Assembly: GCA_963930775.1 (NCBI GenBank)
Contig: OZ005697.1
Span: 3,179,792 to 3,243,791, forward strand
DNA: 64,000 nt
Source of the DNA: Cliona cf. orientalis
Taxonomy: Eukaryota; Porifera; Demospongiae; Clionaida; Clionaidae
Direction: 5' to 3'
A model generated the notes under the pieces. The model saw only the letters and a list, made by a program, of their open reading frames with translations, searched no databases and was not told the DNA's origin. Shown here one piece after another: positions 20,601-31,610 of the stretch. Position 1 is the stretch's first letter. Each line of letters begins with the position of its first letter. A program made the position numbers and the translations under genes.

Positions 20601-21027
20601 AAATTTTATTGCATGCCAAGCATGCGCTCATGCTAATAGAATGGTAGGTGGGGCTCACTATGTACACGAGTTAGAGTTCCTCATCAGGACATCTCTGCTT
20701 CACGCTCACGCTAATAGAGTATTTTATGTGCCACTGGGGTTTTTTTTTAAGCTCAGACTGCCTATGGTCGTTTAACATCGTTAAAATTAAAATGTACTTA
20801 ATGCCGGGAGCCGGCCCCCCGTGGCGTGTGGCCACTCTAGCAGGATTGGATACTTCTAGGAGCATGCGCACAAGGGCAAGAGTGCACGTGCGAGTTGAGC
20901 TGGGCACAGGTAGCAACTGTCTGTCTTTCTGTTCTGTCTACTGCCGGCATTCGACGCGGACACGAGCCTGTCGACTTTCCACTCAGCCTTTAAACCGTTC
21001 TACCAGTTGGGCTGTTACACACCGACG

Positions 21028-22874
21028 ATGAGCGACCCACCAGTAACACGAGAGTCTGATCCTCCATCATTCACCCCTGAGCAACTGGCGTGGCTGCGTG
21101 GTGCCTTTCAGCCCCCGCCTCCGTCCACCGCCGACGAAACATTACCTTCATCGGGCTCCTCCGCCAGCACTGTGACCATGACAGCCCCAACCAGTGCCGT
21201 GTCAGGTGAGTCTCGCTAACGCTATCTCTTCTTAACCCAGGCCCGCGGCCTTTCTTAACTTCGGCCGGCTGGACGCTTCGGCCTCGCCCCTCCTTTCTGG
21301 TTAAATCACATTCGGCGCACATGCGCCATATGCGCGCACGCGTCACAAGCACACAATCACCCCTTAGCTACATCAGGGGACACTCCCCCAATCAGCTATC
21401 ACCATAAATGGAATATCACTAACAATATCTATAGTCCATTACCTACTGCTTGCATAACAACGACATTAGGAACATACAATACCACCATATATTTTCTATA
21501 GCTATACTCCATCCCTCGCCAAGACACTGCACACATTGTTAATATATCATCACAACCAGGCCAATAGGCACCCCAACATTATTATATCCCAAGCAAATAA
21601 TACAACTAGTCCACGTGCTACCGGGGACGCCTGCCCATCACTACCTACCCACACACTGGCTGCTCCCTCACACTATTGGCCTGTCTCCACGCAGCCTAAC
21701 CACATGCACGGGAGTAACACGCCATGTGTACAATACGTAGCCCACGCGCTACCCAGGTACGCTCACCCCGAAAGTCAATACACTCTCCAATGCCATCACC
21801 CGCCACATAATACGCTCATCCCACCCATCACAGGCATACATGAACGCATATACAATTAATTCAAATCATGGGCACGCTATCCCAAGATACCTCCGCAGCC
21901 ACCTGGCGCTGGCACTGAGAACACTACAGTGACATTCCTTCCTCTGTGCAGGTCACTCCTCAGGACCCACGTCCACACTTACCTCCGTTCATACATTGCC
22001 ACTCTTCTCCACATCCCATACTATCCCCTCGGGATTAGAAATCCTTGCAGCTGCAGCAGCGGCAGCATCCCCCCCAATGCCAAAGGGCCCCACAACCTCA
22101 TCTTCCTCCGCTGCTCTATCCATCTCCACCCCAGGCCCATTCAATCCAACTGCATCCTTGCCTACAAAACTGGTGAAGAAAATCCTTGACCTAGAATTCG
22201 TGGAGATGGCAGATATCACAACTGATGAACCATCCCCTAATGAACCAGGTCGCCCACCGGCACCTGCTCGAATTCCCATTACAAACATATCACAATGGGT
22301 CGAACGATTGTCGATGATGGCCGCGATCATCTGTACACGGTTCCCTCACAAGGCACCCGAACTATTGGCCTATCAGTCAACCATTGTCAAAGCAGAAAGG
22401 AACTACGAAGGTACTCAGTGGGTCACCTACGACCGACGGTACCGCCACGATGCCCTGGCTCGCAAAGACCTCAACTGGTCCATGCCAGACCCTCGGTTGT
22501 ATAATGAAGCCTTCACAGGGAGGGCTAGAGCCATCCCCCGATGTTCATACTGCCTCGATGACGATCACCATGTCAATAATTGCCCAAAAAACCCCAACCG
22601 CCTCCTTTTGGGATATTTCCCGCCCATGGGTACCTGGCCAATGCCAACTCCTCCGCAACCTATGCCAATTCCTCCGCCCCGCAAGGCCTGTCAGCGCTTT
22701 AATGAAGGAAGATGCAACAAGCAGCAGCGCTGCAAATATCTCCATATTTGCACTTCATGTGGGGGAACCCACCCAGCCATCCAATGTGCTCAAAGGCAAC
22801 CACCAGGCCGCAGCCGATCACCTCCACGCAGGAACCCCACTGCATATCCTGGCCACCCTGCCCCTCGCTTCTAA
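21028..22874 (+). CDS. DIRS-like Gag, two exons
   Basis: Exon A (21028-21205) begins MSDPPVTRESDPPSFTPEQL and is Pro/Ser/Thr-rich. Exon B (21952-22874) follows CTCTGTGCAG in matching phase 1. The total is about 366 aa and the frame is clean. Exon B has a Pro/Ala linker and an alpha-helical middle (ITNISQWVERLSMMAAIICT). It then has CSYCLDDDHHVNNC (a CX2CX4HX4C knuckle), CQRFNEGRCNKQQRCKYLH (CX7CX5CX3H) and CTSCGGTHPAIQC (CX2CX3HX4C), ending in an Arg/Pro tail. Three zinc-binding motifs fit nucleic-acid packaging. GTGAGT at 21206 is a strong donor. Confidence 0.75.
21206..21951 (+). other. Intron of the DIRS-like gag gene
   Basis: GTGAGT to GTGCAG, 746 bp, rich in stops in all forward frames. 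The same donor could also serve the pol exon at 23136. Confidence 0.7.
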
Positions 22875-23135
22875 AACCAGCAACACCTATTCATAATTAG
22901 CTAAATACCCTCCAATCATCATCATTCAGAATCATAATAGTGATCACTTATACTACCCAACTCTAATGTGCTGCATTATAATAATATTGCTTATTTTCAT
23001 GTTTACTTGGGTTATTATGTTGACTTGGGTTAAGTTCAATAATACTTTATAATAATTCTCCACCCATGGGTGTGACGGCCGTCAAAGGCCACCATAAAAC
23101 ATAAAACATCTCATTTCCTCTCCCTTACCCTACAG
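22875..23135 (+). other. Gag-pol spacer ending in a splice acceptor
   Basis: After gag there is an AT-rich spacer, then a pyrimidine-rich tract (TTTCCTCTCCCTTACCCTACAG) split here as TTTCCTCTCC plus CTTACCCTACAG, ending at 23135. This looks like a strong 3' splice site for pol. Confidence 0.65.
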
Positions 23136-24857
23136 GCTGGTCATTGCTATACAGCTACACAGCCGACTTGCTATGTCTTAAATTTTGCAAGCCATCTCAC
23201 CCACATTCATGCCAAGATTTACATTCAATTTCTACTCCTCTGAACCCAGATACCTGGGCGGTAGCATTGTCATCACATCCTGATAGGGCTTTTGCCCAAT
23301 ATATCTGCAATGGCCTTCGCATGGGCTTTAAGATTGGCTTTCAGCATGGCTCTTCTCTAAGATCAACCTCTGCTAATATGCTTTCAGCTAATGCCCACCC
23401 GGGAGTAGTGACCGATTATATCCAGAAAGAGCTCAGCCTGGGCCGAATGCTAGGCCCCTTTCAATCCACTGATCATCTCCCACCACTTCATTTCAATAGA
23501 TTTGGAGTTATCCCAAAGGGTCACAACACGGGGAAATGGAGACTGATCACAGATCTCTCCTTCCCACAAGGGCACAGTGTAAATGACGAGATCAACCCAT
23601 CCCTCTGTTCGCTAGCATACACAACTGTGGATGACATTGCCGCGGTTGTTGCGCAACTGGGCAAGGGAGCCCTGCTCGCCAAGGTGGATATTGAATCAGC
23701 CTACCGATTAATCCCAGTACATCCACAGGACCGCCCACTGCAAGCAGTTCGGTGGGACGGCAATATCTACATCGACTCAATGCTCCCCTTCGGCCTTTGC
23801 TCAGCACCAAAAATTTTCAACGCTGTGGCGGATGCACTACACTGGACCGGTATCTTCACCAATCAGGAATCCCGCTGGTTTATCATTACCTTGATGATTT
23901 TGTCATCATAGGCCTACCACATTCCTCACAATGTGCACAATCATTACACATCTTAGACAGAGTATGCTCCACTCTAAACATCCCAATGGCCAGCCATAAA
24001 CGTGAAGGGCCATCCACATGCCTAACAATTCTCGGCATTGAAGTAGACACAGTATCGGGCCAGCTGCGCCTCCCAGCTGATAAGCTCACCGCCTCAGTGT
24101 CCTTCTGCAGGACTGGGGGGACAAGAAGGCATGTTCCCGCAAGGAACTTGAATCACTTATTGGTCTACTTAACCATGCCTGAAAAATAATTAGATCCCAG
24201 CCGCTAATCAGATTGAATTTGGGCTTCCGTTCTGATCTAGGTTGGTGGAACACGTTTATTGCAGAATGGAATGGCATCTCGTTTCTTGCTCCACCTACCT
24301 ACCTGCCGCAGCTAGATCTCACAACTGACGCCTCAGGCTCGTGGGGATGCGGGGCATGGCACCACCGCTCGTGGTTTCAGCTGCAATGGGATAGCCGATC
24401 CCACACTTTATCTATACCTGAAAAAGAACTTATCCCTATCATCCTTGCTGTAGCGACGTGGGGCAATGCGTGGGCTGGACACCACATTATTTGTCATTGT
24501 GATAACCAAGTAGTTGTGGCGTGCCTCCGTTCTAGGACAAGCAAAGTGCCGGGTATTATGCACCTGCTCCGCTGCTTAGTATTTATAGAAGCACGACAGG
24601 GTTGTTTTCTCCACCTGGTTTACATAGATACTAAAGCTAATCTCCTGGCAGATGCACTGTCACGTAATAATCTTCCTCTTTTCCTCTCAAAGGTTCCATA
24701 TGCAAACCTACAACCTACTGGATCTGCTTCTGGATCCACAGTCGGATTGGACCTCTCGGCGTTGGAACCTTCAATTCAACTCTATTTTCAAAACGGCCTA
24801 GCGCCATCTACTCAAAAAACTTACAAGGCGGCTATGAAACGCTTTCATTCATTCTGA
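23136..24857 (+). pseudogene. DIRS-like Pol: reverse transcriptase and RNase H
   Basis: No ATG lies near the start; the frame opens at a splice acceptor. RT motifs are RFGVIPKGHNTGKWRLITDL, then AKVDIESAYRLIPVHPQ with the first catalytic Asp, then MLPFGLCSAPKIFNAVADAL. After a one-base loss near 23868 (within an A-G-G-A-A context) it continues IPLVYHYLDDFVIIG with the Y-L-D-D active site. A second shift near 24105 and a TGA at 24180 precede RNase H: LDLTTDASGSWGCGAW, EKELIPIILA, CDNQVVV and LADALSR, all four acidic positions present. The RT/RH portion therefore looks recently broken, not ancient. Confidence 0.85.
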
Positions 24858-25829
24858 ATTCACTACAATGTAATACCACCTTTTCCTCTGTCTGAACAAC
24901 TTCTATGCAGCTTGCTGCTTATTTAGCTGACCAGGGTTTGGCTCCTCAGACGGGAAAATCATACCTGTCCACACTAAGGAGCATGCAAATTTCCCTAGGC
25001 CTGCCTGACCCAAGAGATCAGTCTTTGCTGCCCATCCTGAGAAGGGTCCAGGCCGGGATTAGTCGAATGCGAGTTCTTAAAGGCTCGCCTCCTCGCATCA
25101 GACTCCCAATAACGATCCAAATAATGCAAGCCATACAACAATTATTGGTGACCTCGCAAAATCCCAACAGAGTAGTCCTTTGGGCAGTAGCAGCGTCAGC
25201 CTTTTTCGGGTTTTTTAGACTCAGAGAACTATTGCCTGACTCGCCTTCACGCTTCAATCCAGCTACTGGTTTAACATGGGGTGATGTGGCCGTTGACAGC
25301 CATACACACCCAACCATGATACAGTTTCATTTGAAAGTATCCAAATGTGACCAGTTTGGAGCATGCAGGATCAAATATCATTGTAGGTCGGACAGAGTCC
25401 CTACTATGTCCGGTGACAGCAATCTTGAAATTCATCGAGATTAGGGGCGACCAACCGGGTCCATTTTTCATTGACTCATCCCGAAAGGCTCTGTCTAAGC
25501 AAAAGTTTGTGGGTCAGATTCGGGAGATATTAAACTCCCTCAGCTTGCATCAAGACCAATATGCTGGACACAGTTTCCGCATTGGCGCAGCTACAACTGC
25601 GGCAGCAGCGGGCGTGGAAGATTCGACAATCCAGACACTTGGCCGTTGGCACAGTGCGGCATTTCTGCAGTATATTCGTACGCCAAAAGAGCATTTAGCT
25701 GCATGTCTGCTGTTCTGGACAGAGCCAATAACCCATCAACGAACAAGTCACAGTAACCATTATAAGACTGTGATAGCCAATAATAGTATGTATTACATGT
25801 ACATTCATGGGCGTAGACACAGTTTATAA
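24858..25829 (+). pseudogene. DIRS-like tyrosine recombinase
   Basis: The domain starts with a SAM-like core-binding region (LAPSTQKTYKAAMKR just before, then LAAYLADQGLAPQTGKSYLS). The catalytic region shows FFGFFRLREL (first Arg), a beta-hairpin Lys in KVSKCDQF, HSFRIGAAT (H-x-x-R), LGRWHSAAF and the nucleophile Tyr in FLQYIR. The complete set R-K-H-R-W-Y is visible, typical of YR retroelements. Breaks are a TGA at 24855, a frameshift near 24910, and a 4-bp insertion near 25362 (GCATGCA where GCA is expected). Confidence 0.85.
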
Positions 25830-26083
25830 TGTGGGGGGGGGGGGGGGGGCTTGATGATCATTGTGCGCGAAGTGCGAGAAAATTTTCTGTCCTGTTATTG
25901 AAAATGTCATAAAAATGCACTTTTGAGGAGAAGTTCTCATGAATTTGGGACGTTTTAGACTGATAAAAGCCAATATTTGATACAAGTCAACAATTGTTCC
26001 CAATAAAATATAATGTAAAGCTGAAAATCTGGGGGGGGAGGGGGGGGGCTTCAGCCCCCAAAGCCCCCCTGGTGTCTACACCC
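25809..26083. mobile_element. MITE with GGGYGTAGACAC ends
   Basis: The left end GGGCGTAGACACAG and right end GTGTCTACACCC are inverted. Inside are a G-run and the stem CTTCAGCCCCCAAAGCCCCC. It lies immediately after the tyrosine recombinase frame and truncates or abuts its 3' end. Confidence 0.65.
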
Positions 26084-26985
26084 TTGACATTGCTATGTAT
26101 TCTGTCTACTTGTTGCATGAAGTAGATTGGATCTCCTACTTGTCAGAGATTATAACATTCACTGTTACTCGCACCGGGGGGGGGGGGGGGGGGGGGGGGG
26201 TGTTCTCGGCCTATCAAGGTATGTGTCTGAACCATAATTTTACTAAGTTTTTGGGGGGAGTGGCCCTTTAGTGCCCACTCCCCTTTGGGACCGGCACTTG
26301 GACCCCAGTCGGGGGCCTGCGTTTGGGGACTCCCCCCCAAAACACGGGTCAGAGTTCAGCGTCACGTGACACACATCGGCCTGCATGCAATGGTAGCATG
26401 CATCAGCACAGCACTCAGCCATGCGGACACCAGCGATATGCAAGGATGTGCACGTACGTGATCAGGCAGGTGCCGACCCAGCTCCTGCCAAACTGCATGT
26501 ACATATGAATAGTGGTTGGCAGAAGTACCGTCAATTATCAGTAGATGGCACATACAATTACAGTCTGTGACCAGAGTTAATACACGGATTATAAATACAA
26601 ATAATTGTTTTGTGATCATTAGTATTATGGGATGCCTGTCCCTATTATGAAACACCACATGAGGTGTTTTATTTGAAATAATTATTGATGTCCTAGCCAT
26701 GTGCAATTAGCATTCTTAAAGTGACATTTGGGTGTTAGCTATAGCTAGTGACAAAAAAAAATAGCTAAGCAGCTATATAATTTGATGTGCCAAATATGCA
26801 AAGTTGATACACCAAAAACCGTGTTTTACTACAAAAACCCATATCAAAATAAGGTAGATAGCTAACAAATCCAACTTTGCAGGCAGGTACTAGCTAATTA
26901 GGTATAATACAATGACCCCCAAACCGGAAGCTTCCATCTTTGTTAGTATGGATGTTGGACAGTCCCATAATACCAACTGTCTCAA
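26084..26985. other. Non-coding stretch with G-run and hairpin
   Basis: No gene is seen. A G-run lies at 26176-26200, and a GC-rich inverted repeat at 26250-26345 pairs TTTTTGGGGGGAGT with GACTCCCCCCCAAAA. Confidence 0.55.
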
Positions 26986-26987
26986 AA

Positions 26988-27936
26988 TAATATATCTGCA
27001 TAAGGCCACTGTTTGTTGTAAACGTGTTTCTGGTCACATCAGAGCTCACTTAGCCATCTCAGGCGGTCTAAGGACTGGGACACCCATTTCAGAGCATGAT
27101 TTTAGCTATAACTTTAGCCACCATATCTCCAGAACACTACATGTTGTGAACAAGGAAGTTGCACCATAAGATAGACCAACCATTTCTCTAACCGCAAACT
27201 AATTAATGGCCACGCCCATGAATTAGCTGCCTCCTGGTGACGTCATGCGTAAAGGCTATTCCGAAGACAAGATCGCAAAAGGCGGCGGTGAAGATCAATC
27301 TGGACGACTGTTTCTCTAGGCCTTAAATAAAGTTTATATGCCTAACTAATAAATATCACTGGGGCAAGTTGATCTGTCATCGTACTGAGCGGGAATGCCC
27401 CAATGTGTGATAAACCTAAGGTCACACGAGGGTTATTTACCTGAATATCTCCCGTCTCGTTCAACAGTTCTTCCTGCCCCGGGGCAATATGGCTTAAAAT
27501 CGTCGTTACTCGCTACGTACAACGGAGATATCTTCATAGCTAAGCGTCTTCATCGCCGCCTCAGCCAACCTCTGACTTTGTACAGCTACTATATGGCCAA
27601 GATCGTGATCATGTGACTAAACGTATTGAAGTATATTGCGCGCACGTGACCCCTGTGTGGCACGCGCGTACCCAGTCCTTAGATTACCTGAGATGCGGGC
27701 GGGCGGTTACCATTATTCATTATTCCATTATTTTACCTCAGCATATCCTGTACAATTTGAACATTTCCTGGACAAACCACAGACAGGATGGTGTCATTAA
27801 TTTTGGTAATTGAGCTGAGCATGCGCAGTGCCAAATAATGACAATAATGGCCAAAACAGGCGGCCTCCAAAATAGCATGCGGGCGGGTGACCAGAAACAC
27901 GTTTACAACTAACACTGGCCTAATAGCTACTTTAAT
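26988..27936. repeat. Inverted repeat pair, possible non-autonomous transposon
   Basis: GGCCACTGTTTGTTGTAAAC and GTGTTTCTGGTCAC at about 27004-27037 recur inverted at about 27888-27925. The arms are ~40 bp with few mismatches and enclose ~850 bp without an ORF. Target duplications were not resolved. Confidence 0.5.
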
Positions 27937-28074
27937 ACCAAACACATGAGTGAGTCGTGCTGGTGATGCAATACATCCAATGCTGCGGAAATAGGAGGGG
28001 TCTGGGTTCGAGACTAGCCATGAATGATTCCTAATAGCAGCTACTATAAAGATTTAGCTACATCTCTCTTTTTT

Positions 28075-28336
28075 AAGGTACCACTAAATTGCGTGGGCGT
28101 GAGTGTGAGGATTGGCTAATTCAATTAGCCAATCGTGAGGGGGCGTGGCCGAAAAGGCCATACGAGTGCTTTTGGTCGACGGTGGGCGTGTCCAGAGCCA
28201 GGGATGATTATGCGAGTGTAATTAGCGATCAGAAGTGACCCCTGAAGAAAAGACCGGTAATTGCCCACATCAAAGCAAGATCATTCTTTCTTGAATATTA
28301 ACCGCAACGACTTAAATTACACAAGTAGAGAAAAAA
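28075..28336 (+). repeat. Leader module in front of the repeat array
   Basis: The block AAGGTACCACTAAATTGCGT through CAACGACTTAAA recurs at 38952-39204, also directly before a copy of the ~370-bp unit. It contains the stem TTGGCTAATTCAATTAGCCAA. The constant position suggests leader and units belong to one element type. Confidence 0.75.
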
Positions 28337-29090
28337 GCGAACTTAAATAATTAAATAATGTTATTAAATAATCTAATTCATGGGGGGTTTGGGAGCACTC
28401 GGAGGGACAATTTTTACATGGGCACGCAGAATGGGTCGAAACTAGAGATTCAGAGAACAGATTTTTGATTCACACCTTACATTAAAAGTTATGGCCCTTT
28501 GAAGTTTCCCCATATGTTTGTATAGGAAGCCATGCATTTGCAATATTTCCGCCCACACGGTACGTGAGGGGCGGGGCTACGCGTGCACATAGACTTGACG
28601 ACCTTTACCGAATTTGGCCAGAATTGGAGTATAGGCAGCCCGCTTGCATTGTATGGCTCTACTAAGCATCCAGCTCAACTACGTCGTGGTTTCTGGACTA
28701 TTTTTTTCTGCTTGTGTGGTCTCCTTGAAAATACACACTAAATAGTTAATTAAACACGAAGTAGAAAAAAAGAACAGAAATAATTCGTGGAGGAACTGGG
28801 AGCACTTGGGGACATAATTTTTACATGGGCACCGAATGGGTCAAAACACGAAATTTGATTGCAGGGAATTTTTATTCACGCCTTAGAATTAAAGTTATGG
28901 CACTTTAAAGTATTCCCATGTTTGTATAGGAAGCCATACATTTGCAATGTTTTCCGCCCACGCGCTACGTGAGGGGCGGGGCCATGCGCGCACATAAACG
29001 TGACGACCTTTACCAATTTTTTTGACAAAATAGAAATTTAGGCTGCCTGCTTGTATTGTATGGTTCTACTATGCATCCAGCTCGATTATA

Positions 29091-29770
29091 TGTGACCTTC
29101 CATGACAAAACCAACCATATTGCGCTGGCAACCGATTTTTAGTTAAGGCCACCATTACCATGTACAACCTTTGAACTATTGCTCCTGCAAATTTGAAGTC
29201 TCTAGCCCGTGTAGTCATGGAGATATGAGCCAAAATGTACCCAGATCGCCCGTAATAAAAATGTGCAGCAAGCACAATGAAACATTGCTACGTACGTTGC
29301 ATGCATGTGGAAGTCCGTATACTTGCCGTTTATGCAAAGTACGTGGCCACGCCCACTAAGTCAAAGAGCCAGATGGTGGCCAAAACGGAAAGAAAGCAGC
29401 AGCCGGCGTTTCGATGGAAAAGTACGAAAAGACAGGCGTGTCTATAGATCGTTAGTACACAAAATCGAAGAAAGAAGTGTCTGGAGAGTTTTTTCTGTGC
29501 AGCTGCCGTGCTTGCCTACCTGCAACTATGGCAACGGCTCCGTATCATGGACGGTCAATGTTAGCTACACGGCCGACTTCTTCGAGCCATAACTCAGTAA
29601 GTATAGCGTTCTAGAAGCTACGAAGCAGATTTTTGTGTAGAGGAATGATTCCTCTATCGATCTATGCCAAAAAGTGAAAAATGATAATTATCACCTTGGG
29701 CAACTAAATAGGCCTGTATCTCAGATTGATATTCAGCGCAATATGGTTGGTTTTGTCGTGGAAGGTCACA
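29091..29770. mobile_element. 680-bp TA-inserting element with 37-bp terminal repeats
   Basis: The left end starts TGTGACCTTCCATGACAAAA and the right end mirrors it over 37 bp with one T/C mismatch (CATGAC versus CACGAC). TA stands on both sides (29089-29090 and 29771-29772). Comparison with the intact unit at 30847 shows that it was inserted in the phrase GATTATATGGTGG. No transposase is inside. Confidence 0.85.
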
Positions 29771-30021
29771 TATGGTGGTTTTTGGACAATTTTTTTTCTG
29801 CTTAGTCTCCTTGTTACACACTAAGTAGAAAAAAAAGGAAAAAATAATTCGTGGGGGAACTGGGAACACTTGGGGATGTAATTTTTTACATGGGCACACA
29901 GAATGGGTCGAAAAATGAGATCTGATATGAGAAAATTTTGATTCACGCCTTAGAATTAAAGTTACGGCCCTTCAAAGTTTACCCATATGTTTGTATAGGG
30001 AAGCCATGTGTTTGCAATGTT

Positions 30022-30420
30022 TTGAGTCCCGGTGTGCGTTATTTAGAAAATTGCTTGTCCAGTACATGCATAGGCTACCATGCAGCTGGTATTGTATCCA
30101 GAGACTTGCTGAATGGATGAAGAATCAGCCACAATAGTAACTCCCGTTTTTGCTGAGAGGTAGGTGGGGTAATACAGCTATAATTTTACATTGTGTATGC
30201 ATGGATGTGGGAAAGTACATCTAGTTCAGAAACATAACTAAAATTGTTTTGTGCTTTTCCCCTAGCCTTGTGTGTGTGCTGTGGTGATCTTGAGTACTAG
30301 TAGGAAGTAATATGTTGCAGGCCAGGGCCCGGGCCACTGGTACTGAACCTCTCAACATTGATCATATACTCTGAGTTTTCTAGGCTCTATTAGGAGCATA
30401 GACAGCCTTGTTTCCGATTG
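30022..30420. other. Unrelated DNA replacing the middle of one repeat unit
   Basis: The unit that starts at 29813 loses its Cys-Gly-rich middle (the GTGAGGGGCGGGGCC part) and carries 400 bp of unrelated sequence instead. I see no terminal repeats and no gene in it. Confidence 0.5.
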
Positions 30421-31610
30421 TATGGGCATCCAGCTCAACTATGTGGTGGTCTCTGGACTGCTTAGTGTGTGCAGTCTCCTTGTTAAACACTAATTAAACA
30501 CTAAGTAGAAAAAATTAAACACTAAGTAGAATAACTTTAATTAATTCAGGGGGTAATTGGGAGCACTTGGGGACATAATTTTTGTACCAGCGCGCAGAAT
30601 GGATCAGATGCAGATATTTGACCTTCAGGAATTTTGATTCACACCTTAGAATCAAAGTTACGGCCCTTTGAAGTTTCCCCATATGTTTGTACAGGGAAGC
30701 CACGCGTTTGCAATGTTTCCGCCCACGCACTACGTGAGGGGCGGGGCCACGCGCGCACATAAACGTGACGACCTTACCAACTTTTTGACAAAATTGAAAT
30801 TTAGGCTGCCTGCTTGCATTGTATGGTTCCACTATGCATCCAGCTCGATTATATGGTGGTTTTTGGACAATTTTTTTTCTGCTTAGTGTTCTGGTCTCCT
30901 TGAAAAAAGAAATAATTCGTGGAGGAACTGGGAGCACTTGGACACATAATTTTTACATGGGCATGCAGAATGGATCAAAACTAGAGATTTGACGGCGGGA
31001 ATTTTGATTCACACCTTAGAATTAGTTACGGCCCTTTGAAGTTACCCATGTTTGTATAGGAAGCCATGCATTTGCAATGTTTTCCGCCCACGCGCTACGT
31101 GAGGGGCGGGGCCACGCGCGCACATTAACGTGACGACCATTACCCACTTTGGTCAAAATTGATGTATAGGGTGCCTGCTTGCATTGTATGGTTCTACTAA
31201 GCATCCAGCTCAACTATGTGGTGGTTTTGGACAATTTTTTTCTGCTTAGTGTTCTGGTCTCCTTGAAAAAAACATAAAATGAAATATAATTCACTGGGGG
31301 GATTGGGAGCACTTGGGGAGATAATTTTTACATGGGCACGCAGAATGAGTCGAAATTAAAAAATTGATGGCGGGAAATTTTGATTCACACCTTAGAATTA
31401 GAGATATGGCACTTTAAAGCCCTCCATATGTTTGTATAGGAAGCCATGTTTGCCCATAAAAAATATTACGGGCGTGCGGGGTACGTTGACGACCCTTTAC
31501 CAAACATTGTATATGTTGCTCTTTTGATGCTTGCATTGTATGGCTCTACTATGCATCCAACTCGACTATTATGGTGGTTTTTGGACCATTTTTTTCCGCT
31601 TAGTGTGTGG

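Larger units (their letters stand above)
21028..25829 (+). mobile_element. DIRS-like tyrosine-recombinase retroelement, coding span
   Basis: The coding order is a spliced Gag with zinc fingers, RT with Y-L-D-D, RNase H, then a tyrosine recombinase in place of an integrase. That order defines DIRS/Ngaro-type elements. Inverted or split direct terminal repeats were not identified, so the outer limits and the DIRS versus Ngaro choice stay open. Several frameshifts in pol indicate decay. Confidence 0.85.
28320..31610 (-). repeat. Inverted-orientation array of the ~370-bp MITE-like unit
   Basis: About six units lie head to tail: ~28335-28718, 28733-29816 (split by the element at 29091-29770), 29813-30478 (middle replaced at 30022-30420), 30496-30893, 30900-31252 and 31263-31610. 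On this strand each has GGGAGCACTTGGGGA, GAATGGGTCGAAA, GGCCCTTTGAAGTT, CATATGTTTGTATAGG, CGTGACGACC, GCATTGTATGG and TTTTCTGCTTAGTGT. The units vary by substitutions and small indels, so the array has aged. No protein is encoded. Confidence 0.85.

Noticed and set aside
26143..26443. Pro/Gly-rich ORFs around the G-run
   Set aside because: Produced by homopolymer runs and the GC-rich hairpin.
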